Below the pieces are notes generated by a model. It had not been told where the DNA came from. It did no database searches and saw nothing but the letters and a program-made list of their open reading frames with translations. The translations under genes were made by a program, and so were the position numbers. This document shows, piece by piece, positions 1-8,282 of a stretch of 40,717 bases of DNA (position 1 is the first letter of the stretch; each line of letters opens with the position of its first letter). The DNA comes from Alkalihalobacillus pseudalcaliphilus (GTDB lineage Bacteria > Bacillota > Bacilli > Bacillales > Bacillaceae_D). The DNA lies in NCBI GenBank assembly GCA_001038565.1, contig LFJO01000016.1, positions 1-40,717 of the forward strand. The letters run 5' to 3'.

Positions 1-69
1 GGCCGTTAAGCTCTTTTGCGCCAATGGTAGTTGGGGGCTTCCCCCTGCAAGAGTAGGACGTTGCCAGGC
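1..69 (+). rRNA. rrf: 5S ribosomal RNA, 3' part (5' end outside window)
   Basis: The window opens inside a 5S rRNA gene. These 69 nt match the 3' part of the complete 5S copy at 27774-27890 with only three differences: A instead of G at about 23, and CA instead of TG at about 48-49. The 16S and 23S genes of an rRNA operon are probably just upstream, outside the window. An intrinsic terminator follows at 71-102. The differences show that the 5S copies of this genome are not identical. Confidence 0.93.
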
Positions 70-70
70 G

Positions 71-102
71 AAAAAGCACAATCCATTTGGATTGTGCTTT
101 TT
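71..102 (+). terminator. Intrinsic terminator of the 5S gene (array unit 1)
   Basis: A stem AAAGCACAATCC/GGATTGTGCTTT with a 4-nt loop ends in a T run, directly after the 5S rRNA 3' end. It is the natural end of the upstream rRNA transcript. Confidence 0.9.
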
Positions 103-220
103 AATATGCATAAAGAGAATGCTCGGTGCAAAAGAGCGCTGATTCGAAGAAGCAGCCCCTACGAAGCGAAGCCCCGGAAAGCGATCGAAGGAAGAAAACC
201 AAGTGCGTTCGCGAGACGAA

Positions 221-299
221 TCGGTTCTCTTCGTGCGACCTCGTGAGAGGCATCGGGGAAATCGCTACATGCCATACTTCCCCGAAGAAGAGAATCCGA
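221..299 (+). other. Foldable element in array unit, possible three-way junction RNA (also 476-554, 731-809, 986-1064)
   Basis: Three nested stems can be drawn. P1 pairs TCGGTTCTCTTC (221-232) with GAAGAGAATCCGA (287-299), with one bulged T. P2 is CCTC-GTGA-GAGG (239-250), with a GNRA-type loop. P3 pairs TCGGGGAA (253-260) with TTCCCCGA (278-285). Four units keep P1 and P3; unit 2 loses the last pair of P2. There is little variation, so covariation cannot be judged. Because it lies after a terminator in each unit, it may not be transcribed. It could also be only a DNA palindrome. Confidence 0.35.
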
Positions 300-327
300 A
301 GAGACAGTAGGACGTTGCCAGGCAGAT

Positions 328-357
328 TAAACACACTCCTTTAGGGATGTGTTTTTT
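328..357 (+). terminator. Intrinsic terminator, array unit 2
   Basis: An AACACA..TCC stem pairs with GGGATGTGTT and ends in T6. The stem sequence differs from unit 1 on both arms, so the hairpin is kept although the bases changed. Confidence 0.8.
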
Positions 358-582
358 AATATGCATAAAGAGTATACTCGGCGCAAAAGAGCGCTGGTTC
401 GAAGAAGCAGCCCCTATGAAGCGAAGCCCCGGAAAGCGATCGAAGGAAGAAAACCAAGTGCGTTCGCGAGACGAATCGGTTCTCTTCGTGCGACCTCGTG
501 AGAGACATCGGGGAAATCGCTACATGCCATACTTCCCCGAAGAAGAGAATCCGAAGAGACAGTAGGACGTTGCCAGGCAGAT

Positions 583-612
583 TAAACACATTCCTTTAGG
601 GATGTGTTTTTT
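583..612 (+). terminator. Intrinsic terminator, array unit 3
   Basis: The stem AACACATTCC pairs with GGGATGTGTT and is followed by a T run. It has the same type as units 2 and 5. Confidence 0.8.
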
Positions 613-837
613 AATATGCATAAAGAGTATACTCGGCGCAAAAGAGCGCTGGTTCGAAGAAGCAGCCCCTACGAAGCGAAGCCCCGGAAAGCGATCGAAG
701 GAAGAAAACCAAGTACGTTCGCGAGACGAATCGGTTCTCTTCGTGCGACCTCGTGAGAGGCATCGGGGAAATCGCTACATGCCATACTTCCCCGAAGAAG
801 AGAATCCGAAGAGACAGTAGGACGTTGCCAGGCAGAT

Positions 838-867
838 AAAGCACGATCCAAATGGATTGTGCTTTTT
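838..867 (+). terminator. Intrinsic terminator, array unit 4
   Basis: The stem AAAGCACGATCC pairs with GGATTGTGCTTT (one G-T pair) and ends in a T run. It has the unit 1 type of stem but a different loop (AAAT rather than ATTT). Confidence 0.8.
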
Positions 868-1092
868 AATATGCATAAAGAGAATGCTCGGCGCAAAAGA
901 GTGCTGGTTCGAAGAAGCAGCCCCTACGAAGCGAAGCCCCGGAAAGCGATCGAAGGAAGAAAACCAAATACGTTCGTGAGACGAATCGGTTCTCTTCGTG
1001 CGACCTCGTGAGAGGCATCGGGGAAATTGCTACATGCCATACTTCCCCGAAGAAGAGAATCCGAGAAGACAGTAGGACGTTGCCAGGCAGAT

Positions 1093-1122
1093 TAAACACA
1101 TTCCTTTAGGGATGTGTTTTTT
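1093..1122 (+). terminator. Intrinsic terminator, array unit 5
   Basis: The stem AACACATTCC pairs with GGGATGTGTT and ends in T6, as in unit 3. Confidence 0.8.
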
Positions 1123-1355
1123 AATATGCATAAAGAGAATGCTCGGCGCAAAAGAGCGCTGGTTCGAAGAAGCAGCCCCTACGAAGCGAAGCACCCGAAA
1201 CTGATCGAAGGAAGAAAACCAAGTACGTCCGCGAGACGAATCGGTTCTCTTCGTGCCACTTCATGAGTATGCAAAAGAAGAAAATGAAAGCTTAAGTGTT
1301 TCCTTGAGGTTTTAGAAGAAGTAATGATTGGAAAGCAAGTGTAATCAATGCGGAT

Positions 1356-1958
1356 TTACTTATCGTTGGTTCCAACCCAGAGGCGTGGATTTCTGTTGCT
1401 GATAAGTATGTATAGTAAGTATGCGGTTAAACTACTGCTTATCCAAAAAAGTAGATTGAAATAATACATACTTATATTGATAAGGCCAATTATGAGTAGG
1501 GCAACGACAGTAGTACCCATTTTTCCTATAGCTAGTAGGCTTGCGTTTTTTAATATAATTTTTTTAGGAAGGTTAAAATGAGCAGTGAGCGGAAATAAAT
1601 ATAATGAAATTCCCCCGTATAAAAATAAAACAATTAATCCAAGAGAAATTAATAATGTTTTTCCAAACAGTTCAATGCTCCAAATGAAATAAATGTAGGT
1701 AAAGAGAATAACACTAATAAATTTCCAACACACTCCGAATAAAAGGTAGTTTATACAGTTTTCTTTCAAAAGTGAGGTGTATTCTTTTGTTATCTGATAG
1801 TTAACTCCATTGATTCTCCACTTTCTAACAATCTCAAATAACGTAACTGTCGCTGGATAAATCGTTATAATGGGCAAACAACTTACTAGCCATAGAATAT
1901 GAAGGATGATAAATGCTGCTAATGTTTCAAGCAACTTTTGGATATACTCGTTTAACAT
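1356..1958 (-). CDS. YesL/DUF624-like membrane protein
   Basis: The 200-aa protein has about five hydrophobic segments and begins with the typical YesL/DUF624 pattern: an early membrane helix with W and P, then a P-A-T segment and a charged VRKW sequence. Members of this family sit beside carbohydrate ABC transporters and glycosidases in Firmicutes; their molecular role is not established. Here it is the last gene of the minus-strand sugar operon, about 120 bp after the beta-glucosidase. The start has a good AAAGGAGAT ribosome binding site. A weak terminator-like hairpin lies between it and the glucosidase, so it may be expressed at a lower level or from its own promoter. Family assignment is from sequence pattern only. 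Confidence 0.75.
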   Translation of the reverse strand: MLNEYIQKLLETLAAFIILHILWLVSCLPIITIYPATVTLFEIVRKWRINGVNYQITKEYTSLLKENCINYLLFGVCWKFISVILFTYIYFIWSIELFGKTLLISLGLIVLFLYGGISLYLFPLTAHFNLPKKIILKNASLLAIGKMGTTVVALLIIGLINISMYYFNLLFWISSSLTAYLLYILISNRNPRLWVGTNDK

Positions 1959-1997
1959 AATTTATCTCCTTTGATTTAACGATGCTTTTATTCGTAT

Positions 1998-2041
1998 AGC
2001 TTGTTATCGAAGTATAAAAAAAACACAGTAATTTAAATGTC
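1998..2041 (-). terminator. Weak terminator-like hairpin between bglA-like gene and yesL-like gene
   Basis: Read on the minus strand, AAACA..CAG pairs with CTG.TGTTT and is followed by eight Ts. The stem is short and bulged, so readthrough into the yesL-like gene is plausible. Confidence 0.4.
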
Positions 2042-2079
2042 TGGGTGTTTATTATTAAGTATAGCTACTTTACTCTATG

Positions 2080-3429
2080 TTACTGTCCGATGTGAAATCC
2101 ATTATGACGTATCATCTTTTCATACCAAAAATAGCTATCTTTTTTTGTTCTTCTTAATGTTTGGAAGTCAATATGAACTAAACCAAAGCGTTTATCATAA
2201 CCTTCTGCCCATTCGAAGTTATCAAGCAACGACCAAGTTAAGTAACCTTTTATATTTACTCCTGAATCAATTGCTCTTTTTAAAGATGTTAAATGTTGTT
2301 CTAGATATTTGATCCTATTGATGTCATGAACTCTTCCATGGAGTACTCCATCGTTATAGCATGCACCATTCTCAGTAATATAAATAGGAATCCGATTATA
2401 CTGACTAGTTAGCTTTTTTAGAGCCTTGTAAAAGCCTTGCGGGTAAATATTCCAACCGATATCTGTCTTTTCATAATGGATATCAATTTTTTCGAGGTCA
2501 AATAATTCTGCTCCTTGTTTGTATCTTCCGACCGATCCTGTATAATAATTAATTCCAATAAAGTCAATGGTTTGATTAATTTGGTCCCAATCACCGTCTT
2601 CAATTTGGAGCGAAACTCCCTTATTTTCAAACCATTCTACTAAGAATTCTGGATATGAGCCTTTAAAAACAGGGTCCATAAACCATTCAATGAACCAAGC
2701 CATTCCTCGGTTACATGCCTCAATATCTTCTTTCTTATTGCTAAAAGGCTCGAACCATTCAAGGTTGGGAGCATAACCAATGATACCTTTAATTCCTAAT
2801 GAACGAAATTTGGTAACAGCTCTTCCATGTGCTACTAAAAGGTGATGAGATATCGTTGTTGCTAATTGCAAGTCGTGATTACCAGGTGCATGTTCACCAA
2901 TAAAGTTTGATAAAAATGAAATACACCAAGGTTCGTTTATGGTTATCCATTTTGTGATTTTTCCGTTAAATTCACGAAACATCTGTTCAGCATAATGTGC
3001 GAACGCCTCGATTGTTTCTCGGTTTGCCCATCCACCTTGGTCTTGTAATACTTGAGGGAGGTCCCAATGATATAATGTACACATAGGTTCAATTTGATTT
3101 GCTCTTAGACAATCTACAAGATTATGATAATAATTAAGTCCTGCTTGATTTACTTCACCAGTGCCTGTTGGAAAAATGCGTGGCCAAGAAATAGAAAAGC
3201 GATAAATGTCGATACCAAGCTCTTTCATCATTTGAATATCTTCTTCATAACGGTGGTAGCTATCACAAGCGATGTCACCATTGTCACCATTTTTTATTTT
3301 ACCTGGAGTACGAGAGAAAGTATCCCAAATTGAGGCACCTCTACCATCTTCAAAAGCTGCACCTTCTATCTGATAAGAGGCTGTTGCTACACCCCATTTT
3401 ATCTCTTTAGGAAATTCAATAAATGCCAT
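2080..3429 (-). CDS. bglA: Glycoside hydrolase family 1 beta-glucosidase
   Basis: The 449-aa cytoplasmic enzyme should hydrolyse the terminal beta-glycosidic bond of short beta-glucosides such as cellobiose. Family 1 marks are clear: an N-terminal FPKEIKWGVATASYQIEGA block, the acid/base glutamate in TINEP (E166) and the nucleophile in YITENG (E353). Length is normal for the family. I chose the ATG that follows GGAGGG over the upstream in-frame ATG, which has no ribosome binding site. It follows the LacI-type regulator by about 35 bp, downstream of an ABC importer. The uptake system imports unphosphorylated sugar, so a beta-glucosidase fits better than a 6-phospho-beta-glucosidase. The exact substrate cannot be read from sequence. 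Confidence 0.93.
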   Translation of the reverse strand: MAFIEFPKEIKWGVATASYQIEGAAFEDGRGASIWDTFSRTPGKIKNGDNGDIACDSYHRYEEDIQMMKELGIDIYRFSISWPRIFPTGTGEVNQAGLNYYHNLVDCLRANQIEPMCTLYHWDLPQVLQDQGGWANRETIEAFAHYAEQMFREFNGKITKWITINEPWCISFLSNFIGEHAPGNHDLQLATTISHHLLVAHGRAVTKFRSLGIKGIIGYAPNLEWFEPFSNKKEDIEACNRGMAWFIEWFMDPVFKGSYPEFLVEWFENKGVSLQIEDGDWDQINQTIDFIGINYYTGSVGRYKQGAELFDLEKIDIHYEKTDIGWNIYPQGFYKALKKLTSQYNRIPIYITENGACYNDGVLHGRVHDINRIKYLEQHLTSLKRAIDSGVNIKGYLTWSLLDNFEWAEGYDKRFGLVHIDFQTLRRTKKDSYFWYEKMIRHNGFHIGQ

Positions 3430-3463
3430 TATGTCCCTCCGTTCTAGATATGTTTCTATCAAC

Positions 3464-4486
3464 CTAAGTTTTCATCTTATTTCCGCAAGACTCTCTTATG
3501 ATTAACTCAGAATCAGTAAGGATTGGTTTCATGTGTGAGGTTCCATTAATTAAATCATTTAACATCCGAGCTGCTAGTTTGCCTAAACGTTCTTTATCTT
3601 GTCTTATTGTCGTTAATGTCGGATTACTGTAGCGACAAACTTCAATATCGTCAACGCCGATTATTTTTATATCATCAGGAACTTGTAAGCCTTGTTCTTT
3701 TATTGCCCTTATTGCTCCAATTGCCATAAAATCTGATGCTGCAAAAATGGCTTGTGGATAGAACTTTGTTTTAAATATTTCCTTCATCGCTAGATAGCCA
3801 CTCTCCTCATGGAAATCACCATATTTAATCCAATCATCATTAATAATTAGACCTAATTGAGCCATAGCTTCATTAAACCCCTGCTCACGATACATAGAAA
3901 TAACAGAGTCTTTTTTTCCGCCTATGTATCCGATTGCTTTTACACCAGATAAATAAAAATGTTGGACTACCTTTCTTGCGAGGTGGATATTATCTGTCAT
4001 GACGTAGCTTGCTTTTGGTTGCTCTAATTCAATATCAATTCCAACACAAGGTACGCCATTTTCAACTAGCTCATAAATGGAATCTTCTACATCTTCACCA
4101 GCAATAATGACACAACCATCAACGTGGAAATGTGAGCATCTCGCTAAATAACTTCCATTATCTTTGTAAAATTGTTCATTGGAAAACATGATAATATCAT
4201 AGCCTAATAAACCAATTGCTTTCTTGAATGCAGTTACAACTTCGTTAAAAAAAGGGTGGGTAAAATCTACGTTGACTTTCCCAGCATAAATTAAACCGAT
4301 TAAATTTGATTTCTTTGTGGCCAGGACTTTAGCTGAGAATGTAGGAAGATAACCTGTCTCATCAATAATATCCATGACCTTTTTCTTTGTTTTTTCACTA
4401 ATCCCATTGTAATTATTTATGATTTTTGAAACTGTTGCAGGCGATACCCCTGCTTTTTTTGCAATATCCCTAATCGTTAAATTCAT
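3464..4486 (-). CDS. LacI-family transcriptional regulator
   Basis: The 340-aa protein has an N-terminal LacI helix-turn-helix (TIRDIAKKAGVSPATVSKIIN, about residues 3-23). A periplasmic-binding-protein-like effector domain follows, ending with the usual GVDDIEVCRYSNPTLTTI pattern. The start is the ATG preceded by GGAAAGGA; an upstream ATG lacks a binding site. It lies inside the sugar operon between the importer and the beta-glucosidase and probably represses it. The palindromic sites at 7835-7848 and 7952-7961, with the CCGG centre typical of LacI-type operators, are the likely targets. The effector is presumably the imported sugar or its breakdown product. Confidence 0.92.
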   Translation of the reverse strand: MNLTIRDIAKKAGVSPATVSKIINNYNGISEKTKKKVMDIIDETGYLPTFSAKVLATKKSNLIGLIYAGKVNVDFTHPFFNEVVTAFKKAIGLLGYDIIMFSNEQFYKDNGSYLARCSHFHVDGCVIIAGEDVEDSIYELVENGVPCVGIDIELEQPKASYVMTDNIHLARKVVQHFYLSGVKAIGYIGGKKDSVISMYREQGFNEAMAQLGLIINDDWIKYGDFHEESGYLAMKEIFKTKFYPQAIFAASDFMAIGAIRAIKEQGLQVPDDIKIIGVDDIEVCRYSNPTLTTIRQDKERLGKLAARMLNDLINGTSHMKPILTDSELIIRESCGNKMKT

Positions 4487-4581
4487 GGTAGTCCTTTCCA
4501 TTCTGTATAGAATTCAATCACTTTACTGTGAAGTTATAAAATTCTTCTTCTTTTCATAGAAGTATAACAGTTTTCATCCGG

Positions 4582-5424
4582 CTATTTAACTGCACCTTCA
4601 GTAATACTTGAAATAAAGAGGCGATTAAAGCATAAGAATATAATTAATAATGGAATTGTTGCCCAAAATACACCAGACATAATCATACCGAAATCAACAT
4701 TATACGTGTTCCCAAGAGTAGCTAGTGCAACTTGAATGGTGTACATATCAGGGTCGCGGAGAATTGTAAATTGCCAAAGGAACTCTCCCCAAACAGCGGT
4801 GAAAACAATAATACCTAGTGTTGCAAAGGCAGGTAAAATGATGGGTAACACAATCCTTCGGTAGATTTTGAAGTTCGAACAGCCATCTAGTTTAGCTGCT
4901 TCGATTAATTCGTCTGGCACAGAGCTACTCACATATTGCCTCATTAAAAAGATGCCTAAGGGATTTAAGAAAAATAAGATGGCAACACCTTGTAATGTAT
5001 CGAGTAAACCAAGATTAGCAATTAAATAATACTGAGGGATTAACCCTAATTGTGGTGGGATAACCATCGTTAACAATATACAAATAAATAAGGTGTTCTT
5101 ACCAGGAAACTTAAATTTAGCAAAAGCAAATCCGGCTAATGAACTAATCAATAACACAACCAATGTTACGACTGTACATAAGATAACTGTGTTGCCCATC
5201 GCTTTAAAAAAATCAATGGTACCAAGCACTTTTTGAAAATTATCTACTAATAAGTTTCCAGGTGTAATCGTTGGAGGAATTGAATTATAGGCAGAACTTG
5301 GCCGAGTAGCCATGACAAACATCCAGTAAAATGGGAAGAGTGATATTAAAGAAGCACTAGATAAAAATATATATACGGATATACGTCCGATGGTGAATTT
5401 TTTCGTTCCGGCTATCTCACTCAT
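4582..5424 (-). CDS. Carbohydrate ABC transporter permease, MalG/CUT1 type
   Basis: The 280-aa inner component of a sugar importer has about six membrane helices. The EAA loop (EAAKLDGCSNFKIYRRIVLP, about residues 180-200) contacts the ATPase. It overlaps the preceding permease gene by 4 bp (ATGA), so the two are translationally coupled. No ATP-binding gene is present in the operon. As in other CUT1 systems of Bacillus, a shared MsmX-type ATPase elsewhere in the genome is expected. An intergenic stretch of about 95 bp separates it from the LacI-type gene. Confidence 0.93.
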   Translation of the reverse strand: MSEIAGTKKFTIGRISVYIFLSSASLISLFPFYWMFVMATRPSSAYNSIPPTITPGNLLVDNFQKVLGTIDFFKAMGNTVILCTVVTLVVLLISSLAGFAFAKFKFPGKNTLFICILLTMVIPPQLGLIPQYYLIANLGLLDTLQGVAILFFLNPLGIFLMRQYVSSSVPDELIEAAKLDGCSNFKIYRRIVLPIILPAFATLGIIVFTAVWGEFLWQFTILRDPDMYTIQVALATLGNTYNVDFGMIMSGVFWATIPLLIIFLCFNRLFISSITEGAVK

Positions 5425-6362
5425 CCGTTTACTCCTCTCTTTCTACCATAACCAGATGTAAGTAATGTATTAATGGTAGAGAAGATAATAATGACAACTA
5501 ACAAAATAATCGCTGTTGCTGAAGCTGTTCCAAAAGACTGTAATCGGAAAGCGTCTCGATACAAATACATAACCACTGTCATGGCTTCATCTCTAGTAAA
5601 CGCAGATGGACCTAAAAAAATGGTTGGCTCGGCAAATAATTGTAAAGCTCCTACTGTTGAAAAGAAGACAGTGAGAATGATAAAAGGTTTTAATAATGGG
5701 ATTGTAATAAATAACAATTGCTGAAATCTATTTGCACCATCAATCGTTGCTGCTTCATACAGGTCATGCGAGATACTCTGAATGCCCGCCAAATAAATAA
5801 TGGTGTTATAGCCAACCCAACGCCAAAAAACCATCAATGATATAGCCAACTTGGTTCCCCATTCTGAAGTGGCCCAATTAACTGGCTCAAGTCCAAACCA
5901 ACTAATGACAGAATTGGCGAGTGACGATTCGTGGTTGCTAAATAAGACACTAAAAATAAGGGCAACGGCGACCATAGAAGTAATATAAGGCATAAAGATG
6001 GTCACTCGAAAAAAATTCCGAAAGCGTAAGTACGTTAAATTTAATAAAAATGCTAATATAATTCCAACGACAAGTTGTGGCGCAGTCCCCATTAAACCAA
6101 TAACAATCGTATTATAAAGAGACTTCCAAAAGAGGGGGTCTACTAATACTACTTTAAAATTATCTAAGCCAACAAAGACCATGTCGCTTAACCCATTCCA
6201 CTTTTGGAAAGCTAAATATAAACTGAACACAGCTGGGTAAAGCCCAATAACAGCAAATATGATAAAAAAAGGGGCAATATAGAGATAACCTGAAATCATA
6301 TCTTTTTTATCTTCAGAACGCAGTCTTTTATTAGTAAGTCTTTTTTTAATTGTAGAAACCAT
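5421..6362 (-). CDS. Carbohydrate ABC transporter permease, MalF/CUT1 type
   Basis: The 313-aa membrane protein has a basic N-terminus, six predicted helices and the EAA loop (EAATIDGANRFQQLLFITIP, about residues 205-225). It pairs with the downstream MalG-type permease to form the channel. The gene follows the substrate-binding protein gene across an 84-bp gap that holds a strong stem-loop. The start has a GAAATGAGGTG-type ribosome binding site. Confidence 0.93.
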   Translation of the reverse strand: MVSTIKKRLTNKRLRSEDKKDMISGYLYIAPFFIIFAVIGLYPAVFSLYLAFQKWNGLSDMVFVGLDNFKVVLVDPLFWKSLYNTIVIGLMGTAPQLVVGIILAFLLNLTYLRFRNFFRVTIFMPYITSMVAVALIFSVLFSNHESSLANSVISWFGLEPVNWATSEWGTKLAISLMVFWRWVGYNTIIYLAGIQSISHDLYEAATIDGANRFQQLLFITIPLLKPFIILTVFFSTVGALQLFAEPTIFLGPSAFTRDEAMTVVMYLYRDAFRLQSFGTASATAIILLVVIIIFSTINTLLTSGYGRKRGVNG

Positions 6363-6385
6363 ATTTACACCTCATTTCCTTCATA

Positions 6386-6423
6386 GATTTAGGTATGACG
6401 ATATGTTCTGTCATACCTAAATC
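6386..6423 (-). promoter_or_regulatory. Intercistronic stem-loop between binding-protein and permease genes
   Basis: A perfect 14-bp stem (GATTTAGGTATGAC and its complement, loop 10 nt) has no T run behind it on the minus strand. Such hairpins after binding-protein genes usually protect the upstream mRNA and give more binding protein than permease. That role is inferred from position. Confidence 0.7.
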
Positions 6424-6446
6424 GTCTTATAATCGATAATGTAAAA

Positions 6447-7736
6447 TCAACGACTAATCACGTCTTGTGCGCGTTTTACAGCTGCAGCCCATTCCTCCTC
6501 AGGATCTCCGCCATTTTGAACATTATCTAGGGCGTCAATGATGTTCTGATGAACAGGGAAGTATTTTTCGCCTTTGTAGACGGCACCTTCGATATCTTGT
6601 GCAGCTTTGGCAAAAACTTCTGAAGTTACTTGCCCCCCAAAGAAGGCATCTTCACTTGCCGTAAATTCGTCCATTTCGTACACGGACGGTGCAGAAGGGA
6701 ATAATCCATGACTTTTAAATGATACTAATTGATTATCTGGGGATACTAACCATTCAATAAAATCATAAGCCTCTTGTGAATGTTTAGTTTCTGAAGGTAT
6801 TGAGATGTATGAGCCACCCCAGTTTGCTGCAAATTCAGTTGGCAAGGTAGCGACTTTAAAATGGCCAGATGCTTCGGGTGCATTACCTTCCATCCACCCC
6901 TTTAACCATCCAGCACCTAATTGAGCAGCGAAATCTCCTTTATTTACTGCATTTGTCCATTCTGCACTCCACAAGGTATAATTACCAACTAACCCTGCGT
7001 CATTTAACTCAACAGCATAGTCGTATGCTTCTTTTACTGCATTACCTTCTTGCTCAATGATTAGTTCACCTTCTGGATTTAAATAAGTTTCTATAGCTGG
7101 ATCAAGCAATGCACGAAATGCCATCTCCATACTATCTACAAAAGGTAAACCTGTCGTTTCTTTCACTTGTAGACCTGCTTCTTTAAAAGCATCAGGTGTG
7201 CTAATAAGTGCCTCAACTTCAGCTGGTTCCGTTGGTAAACCTGCTTCCTCAAAAACATCAGTACGGTAATAAAGTGCTTTTGGCCCTATATCTGTAGGAA
7301 GACCAATAAGAAAATCACCTGAATCATTTTCGCCAGTAGACCATTTCCAGTCTAGGTATAAATCTTCAATATCTTTAGCACCGAGGTCATACAAATTTGT
7401 AAATCGATCCTGAGCTACTTTAAAGCGATCTAATTGATCAATTTCAAGCATCGCAATATCTGGTGCACCACTCCCAGCAGATAGTGCAGTGAATAAGGCG
7501 TCATGATGCTCGGCCGTTTCCGCAGCTCTAACTTTAATTGTTACATTTGGATTCACTTCTTTATAAACCTCCGACAATTCCTCATAGTTGGTAGCTCCAA
7601 AAACCCAAAAAGTAAGTTCTACTTGCTCCTCACTGTCTCCTATCGTCGTTTCATTACCATCACCATTACAAGCAGACATTGCTAAAGCGATTACTGATAT
7701 TAGTCCCACCATTAACCATTTCTTCATGTTATTCAT
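6447..7736 (-). CDS. Sugar ABC transporter substrate-binding lipoprotein (family 1 SBP)
   Basis: The 429-aa protein starts MNNMKKW, followed by a hydrophobic stretch and a lipobox (MSAC, Cys about residue 24). It is therefore exported and anchored as a lipoprotein on the outer face of the membrane. The mature part has the features of the MalE-type family, with ELTFWVFG near the start, a Trp-rich middle and a WLVSPDNQ segment. The start is the ATG behind GAGGGGGAT; a longer frame reaches further upstream across the promoter and is not the gene. It is the first gene of the operon. It would capture the substrate for the two permeases, probably an oligosaccharide with beta links given the neighbouring GH1 enzyme. 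Confidence 0.93.
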   Translation of the reverse strand: MNNMKKWLMVGLISVIALAMSACNGDGNETTIGDSEEQVELTFWVFGATNYEELSEVYKEVNPNVTIKVRAAETAEHHDALFTALSAGSGAPDIAMLEIDQLDRFKVAQDRFTNLYDLGAKDIEDLYLDWKWSTGENDSGDFLIGLPTDIGPKALYYRTDVFEEAGLPTEPAEVEALISTPDAFKEAGLQVKETTGLPFVDSMEMAFRALLDPAIETYLNPEGELIIEQEGNAVKEAYDYAVELNDAGLVGNYTLWSAEWTNAVNKGDFAAQLGAGWLKGWMEGNAPEASGHFKVATLPTEFAANWGGSYISIPSETKHSQEAYDFIEWLVSPDNQLVSFKSHGLFPSAPSVYEMDEFTASEDAFFGGQVTSEVFAKAAQDIEGAVYKGEKYFPVHQNIIDALDNVQNGGDPEEEWAAAVKRAQDVISR

Positions 7737-7834
7737 CTTGCCATCCCCCTCGCTTTTTTTTAAAATCGTCGATAAAATGATAGCAGTAGCGTTTAACCGT
7801 GTGTGACTCGACCTCCACAGCAGGAATATATTAA

Positions 7835-7848
7835 AGAAACCGGTTTCT
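7835..7848. promoter_or_regulatory. LacI-type operator, perfect palindrome
   Basis: AGAAACCGGTTTCT is a perfect 14-bp palindrome with the central CG expected for LacI-family sites. It lies about 45 bp downstream of the -10 element of the sugar operon promoter, in the 5' leader. Confidence 0.75.
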
Positions 7849-7869
7849 AAAAAGGAGGTAAAATTGTTG

Positions 7870-7883
7870 AGCAAACGCTTCCT
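7870..7883 (-). promoter_or_regulatory. cre-like site (CcpA)
   Basis: On the minus strand AGGAAGCGTTTGCT matches 12 of 14 positions of the Bacillus cre consensus. It lies just downstream of the -10 element, a position that gives catabolite repression. A site for the local LacI-type regulator is the alternative. Confidence 0.55.
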
Positions 7884-7891
7884 TAAGGAGA

Positions 7892-7920
7892 ATATTATAA
7901 CCAAATAAGTGACTTTGCAA
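7892..7920 (-). promoter_or_regulatory. Sigma-A-type promoter of the sugar operon
   Basis: On the minus strand TTGCAA (7915-7920) is followed by a 17-bp spacer and TAATAT (7892-7897). A TATAAT at 7894-7899 with a 15-bp spacer overlaps it. It sits between the two operators, upstream of the binding-protein gene. Confidence 0.65.
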
Positions 7921-7951
7921 GTTTTATTTTTAATATTCTGCTAATTTTAGT

Positions 7952-7961
7952 AAACCGGTTT
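7952..7961. promoter_or_regulatory. Second LacI-type operator
   Basis: AAACCGGTTT repeats the core of the operator at 7835-7848. It lies about 30 bp upstream of the -35 element. Two sites about 115 bp apart would allow looping by a tetrameric or paired repressor. The remaining stretch up to 8237 shows no gene that I can support. Confidence 0.7.
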
Positions 7962-8237
7962 CCTTCTTTGCAGGACGCAATTCTTATAAGTTATTAGATG
8001 TATCTTATAGTATTTTTTTATAGAATTTGCTCTAAAACACGTCTGCTTATCGTTTGCTTTTATTGGTTTAAGGTCTAAAGGAACTCATCATGGCTTTCTC
8101 AATCAAATCAATTGTTATATTTCTAATTTAGTATTTTTAAGAACATATCTATATTACATGTAAATATTTTGTTGATATTAGTAACAACATAACCTTGAAA
8201 AGAAGGGACCAGTGTGAAGTAGTGATGTAACTAAAAT

Positions 8238-8275
8238 AATCAACGCACAGCCCCTTAAATGGCTGTGCGTTGATT
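8238..8275 (-). terminator. Intrinsic terminator after the LysE-like pseudogene
   Basis: A perfect 15-bp stem (AATCAACGCACAGCC, loop 8 nt) is followed on the minus strand by ATTTTAGTT. It starts 7 bp after the stop codon of the pseudogene. Confidence 0.75.
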
Positions 8276-8282
8276 GGTTTAT

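Larger units (their letters stand above)
52..1260 (+). repeat. Five-copy tandem array, period 254-255 bp, each unit starting with the 3' tail of 5S rRNA
   Basis: Units start at 52, 306, 561, 816 and 1071. Each begins with AGTAGGACGTTGCCAGGC, the last 18 nt of 5S rRNA, followed by an intrinsic terminator, the sequence TTAATATGCATAAAGAG and a spacer of about 200 bp. Units are nearly identical, except that the terminator stem exists in two sequence versions. The last unit diverges from the others at about 1190 and loses similarity after about 1256. Short reading frames on both strands recur in every unit and have no ribosome binding sites, so I do not call them genes. The array looks like repeated unequal duplication of the downstream flank of an rRNA operon. 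This accounts for the first 1.3 kb, which holds no recognisable protein gene. Confidence 0.93.

Noticed and set aside
31-1099. Recurring 70-77-codon open frames on both strands of the array
   Set aside because: They repeat because the DNA repeats, have no ribosome binding sites and cross the 5S tail and terminators.
52-1260. CRISPR array
   Set aside because: The whole 255-bp unit is repeated; there are no short repeats with unique spacers and no cas genes.
2037-2312. Plus-strand open frame over the GH1 gene end
   Set aside because: It lies mostly antisense to the beta-glucosidase and has no binding site or recognisable product.
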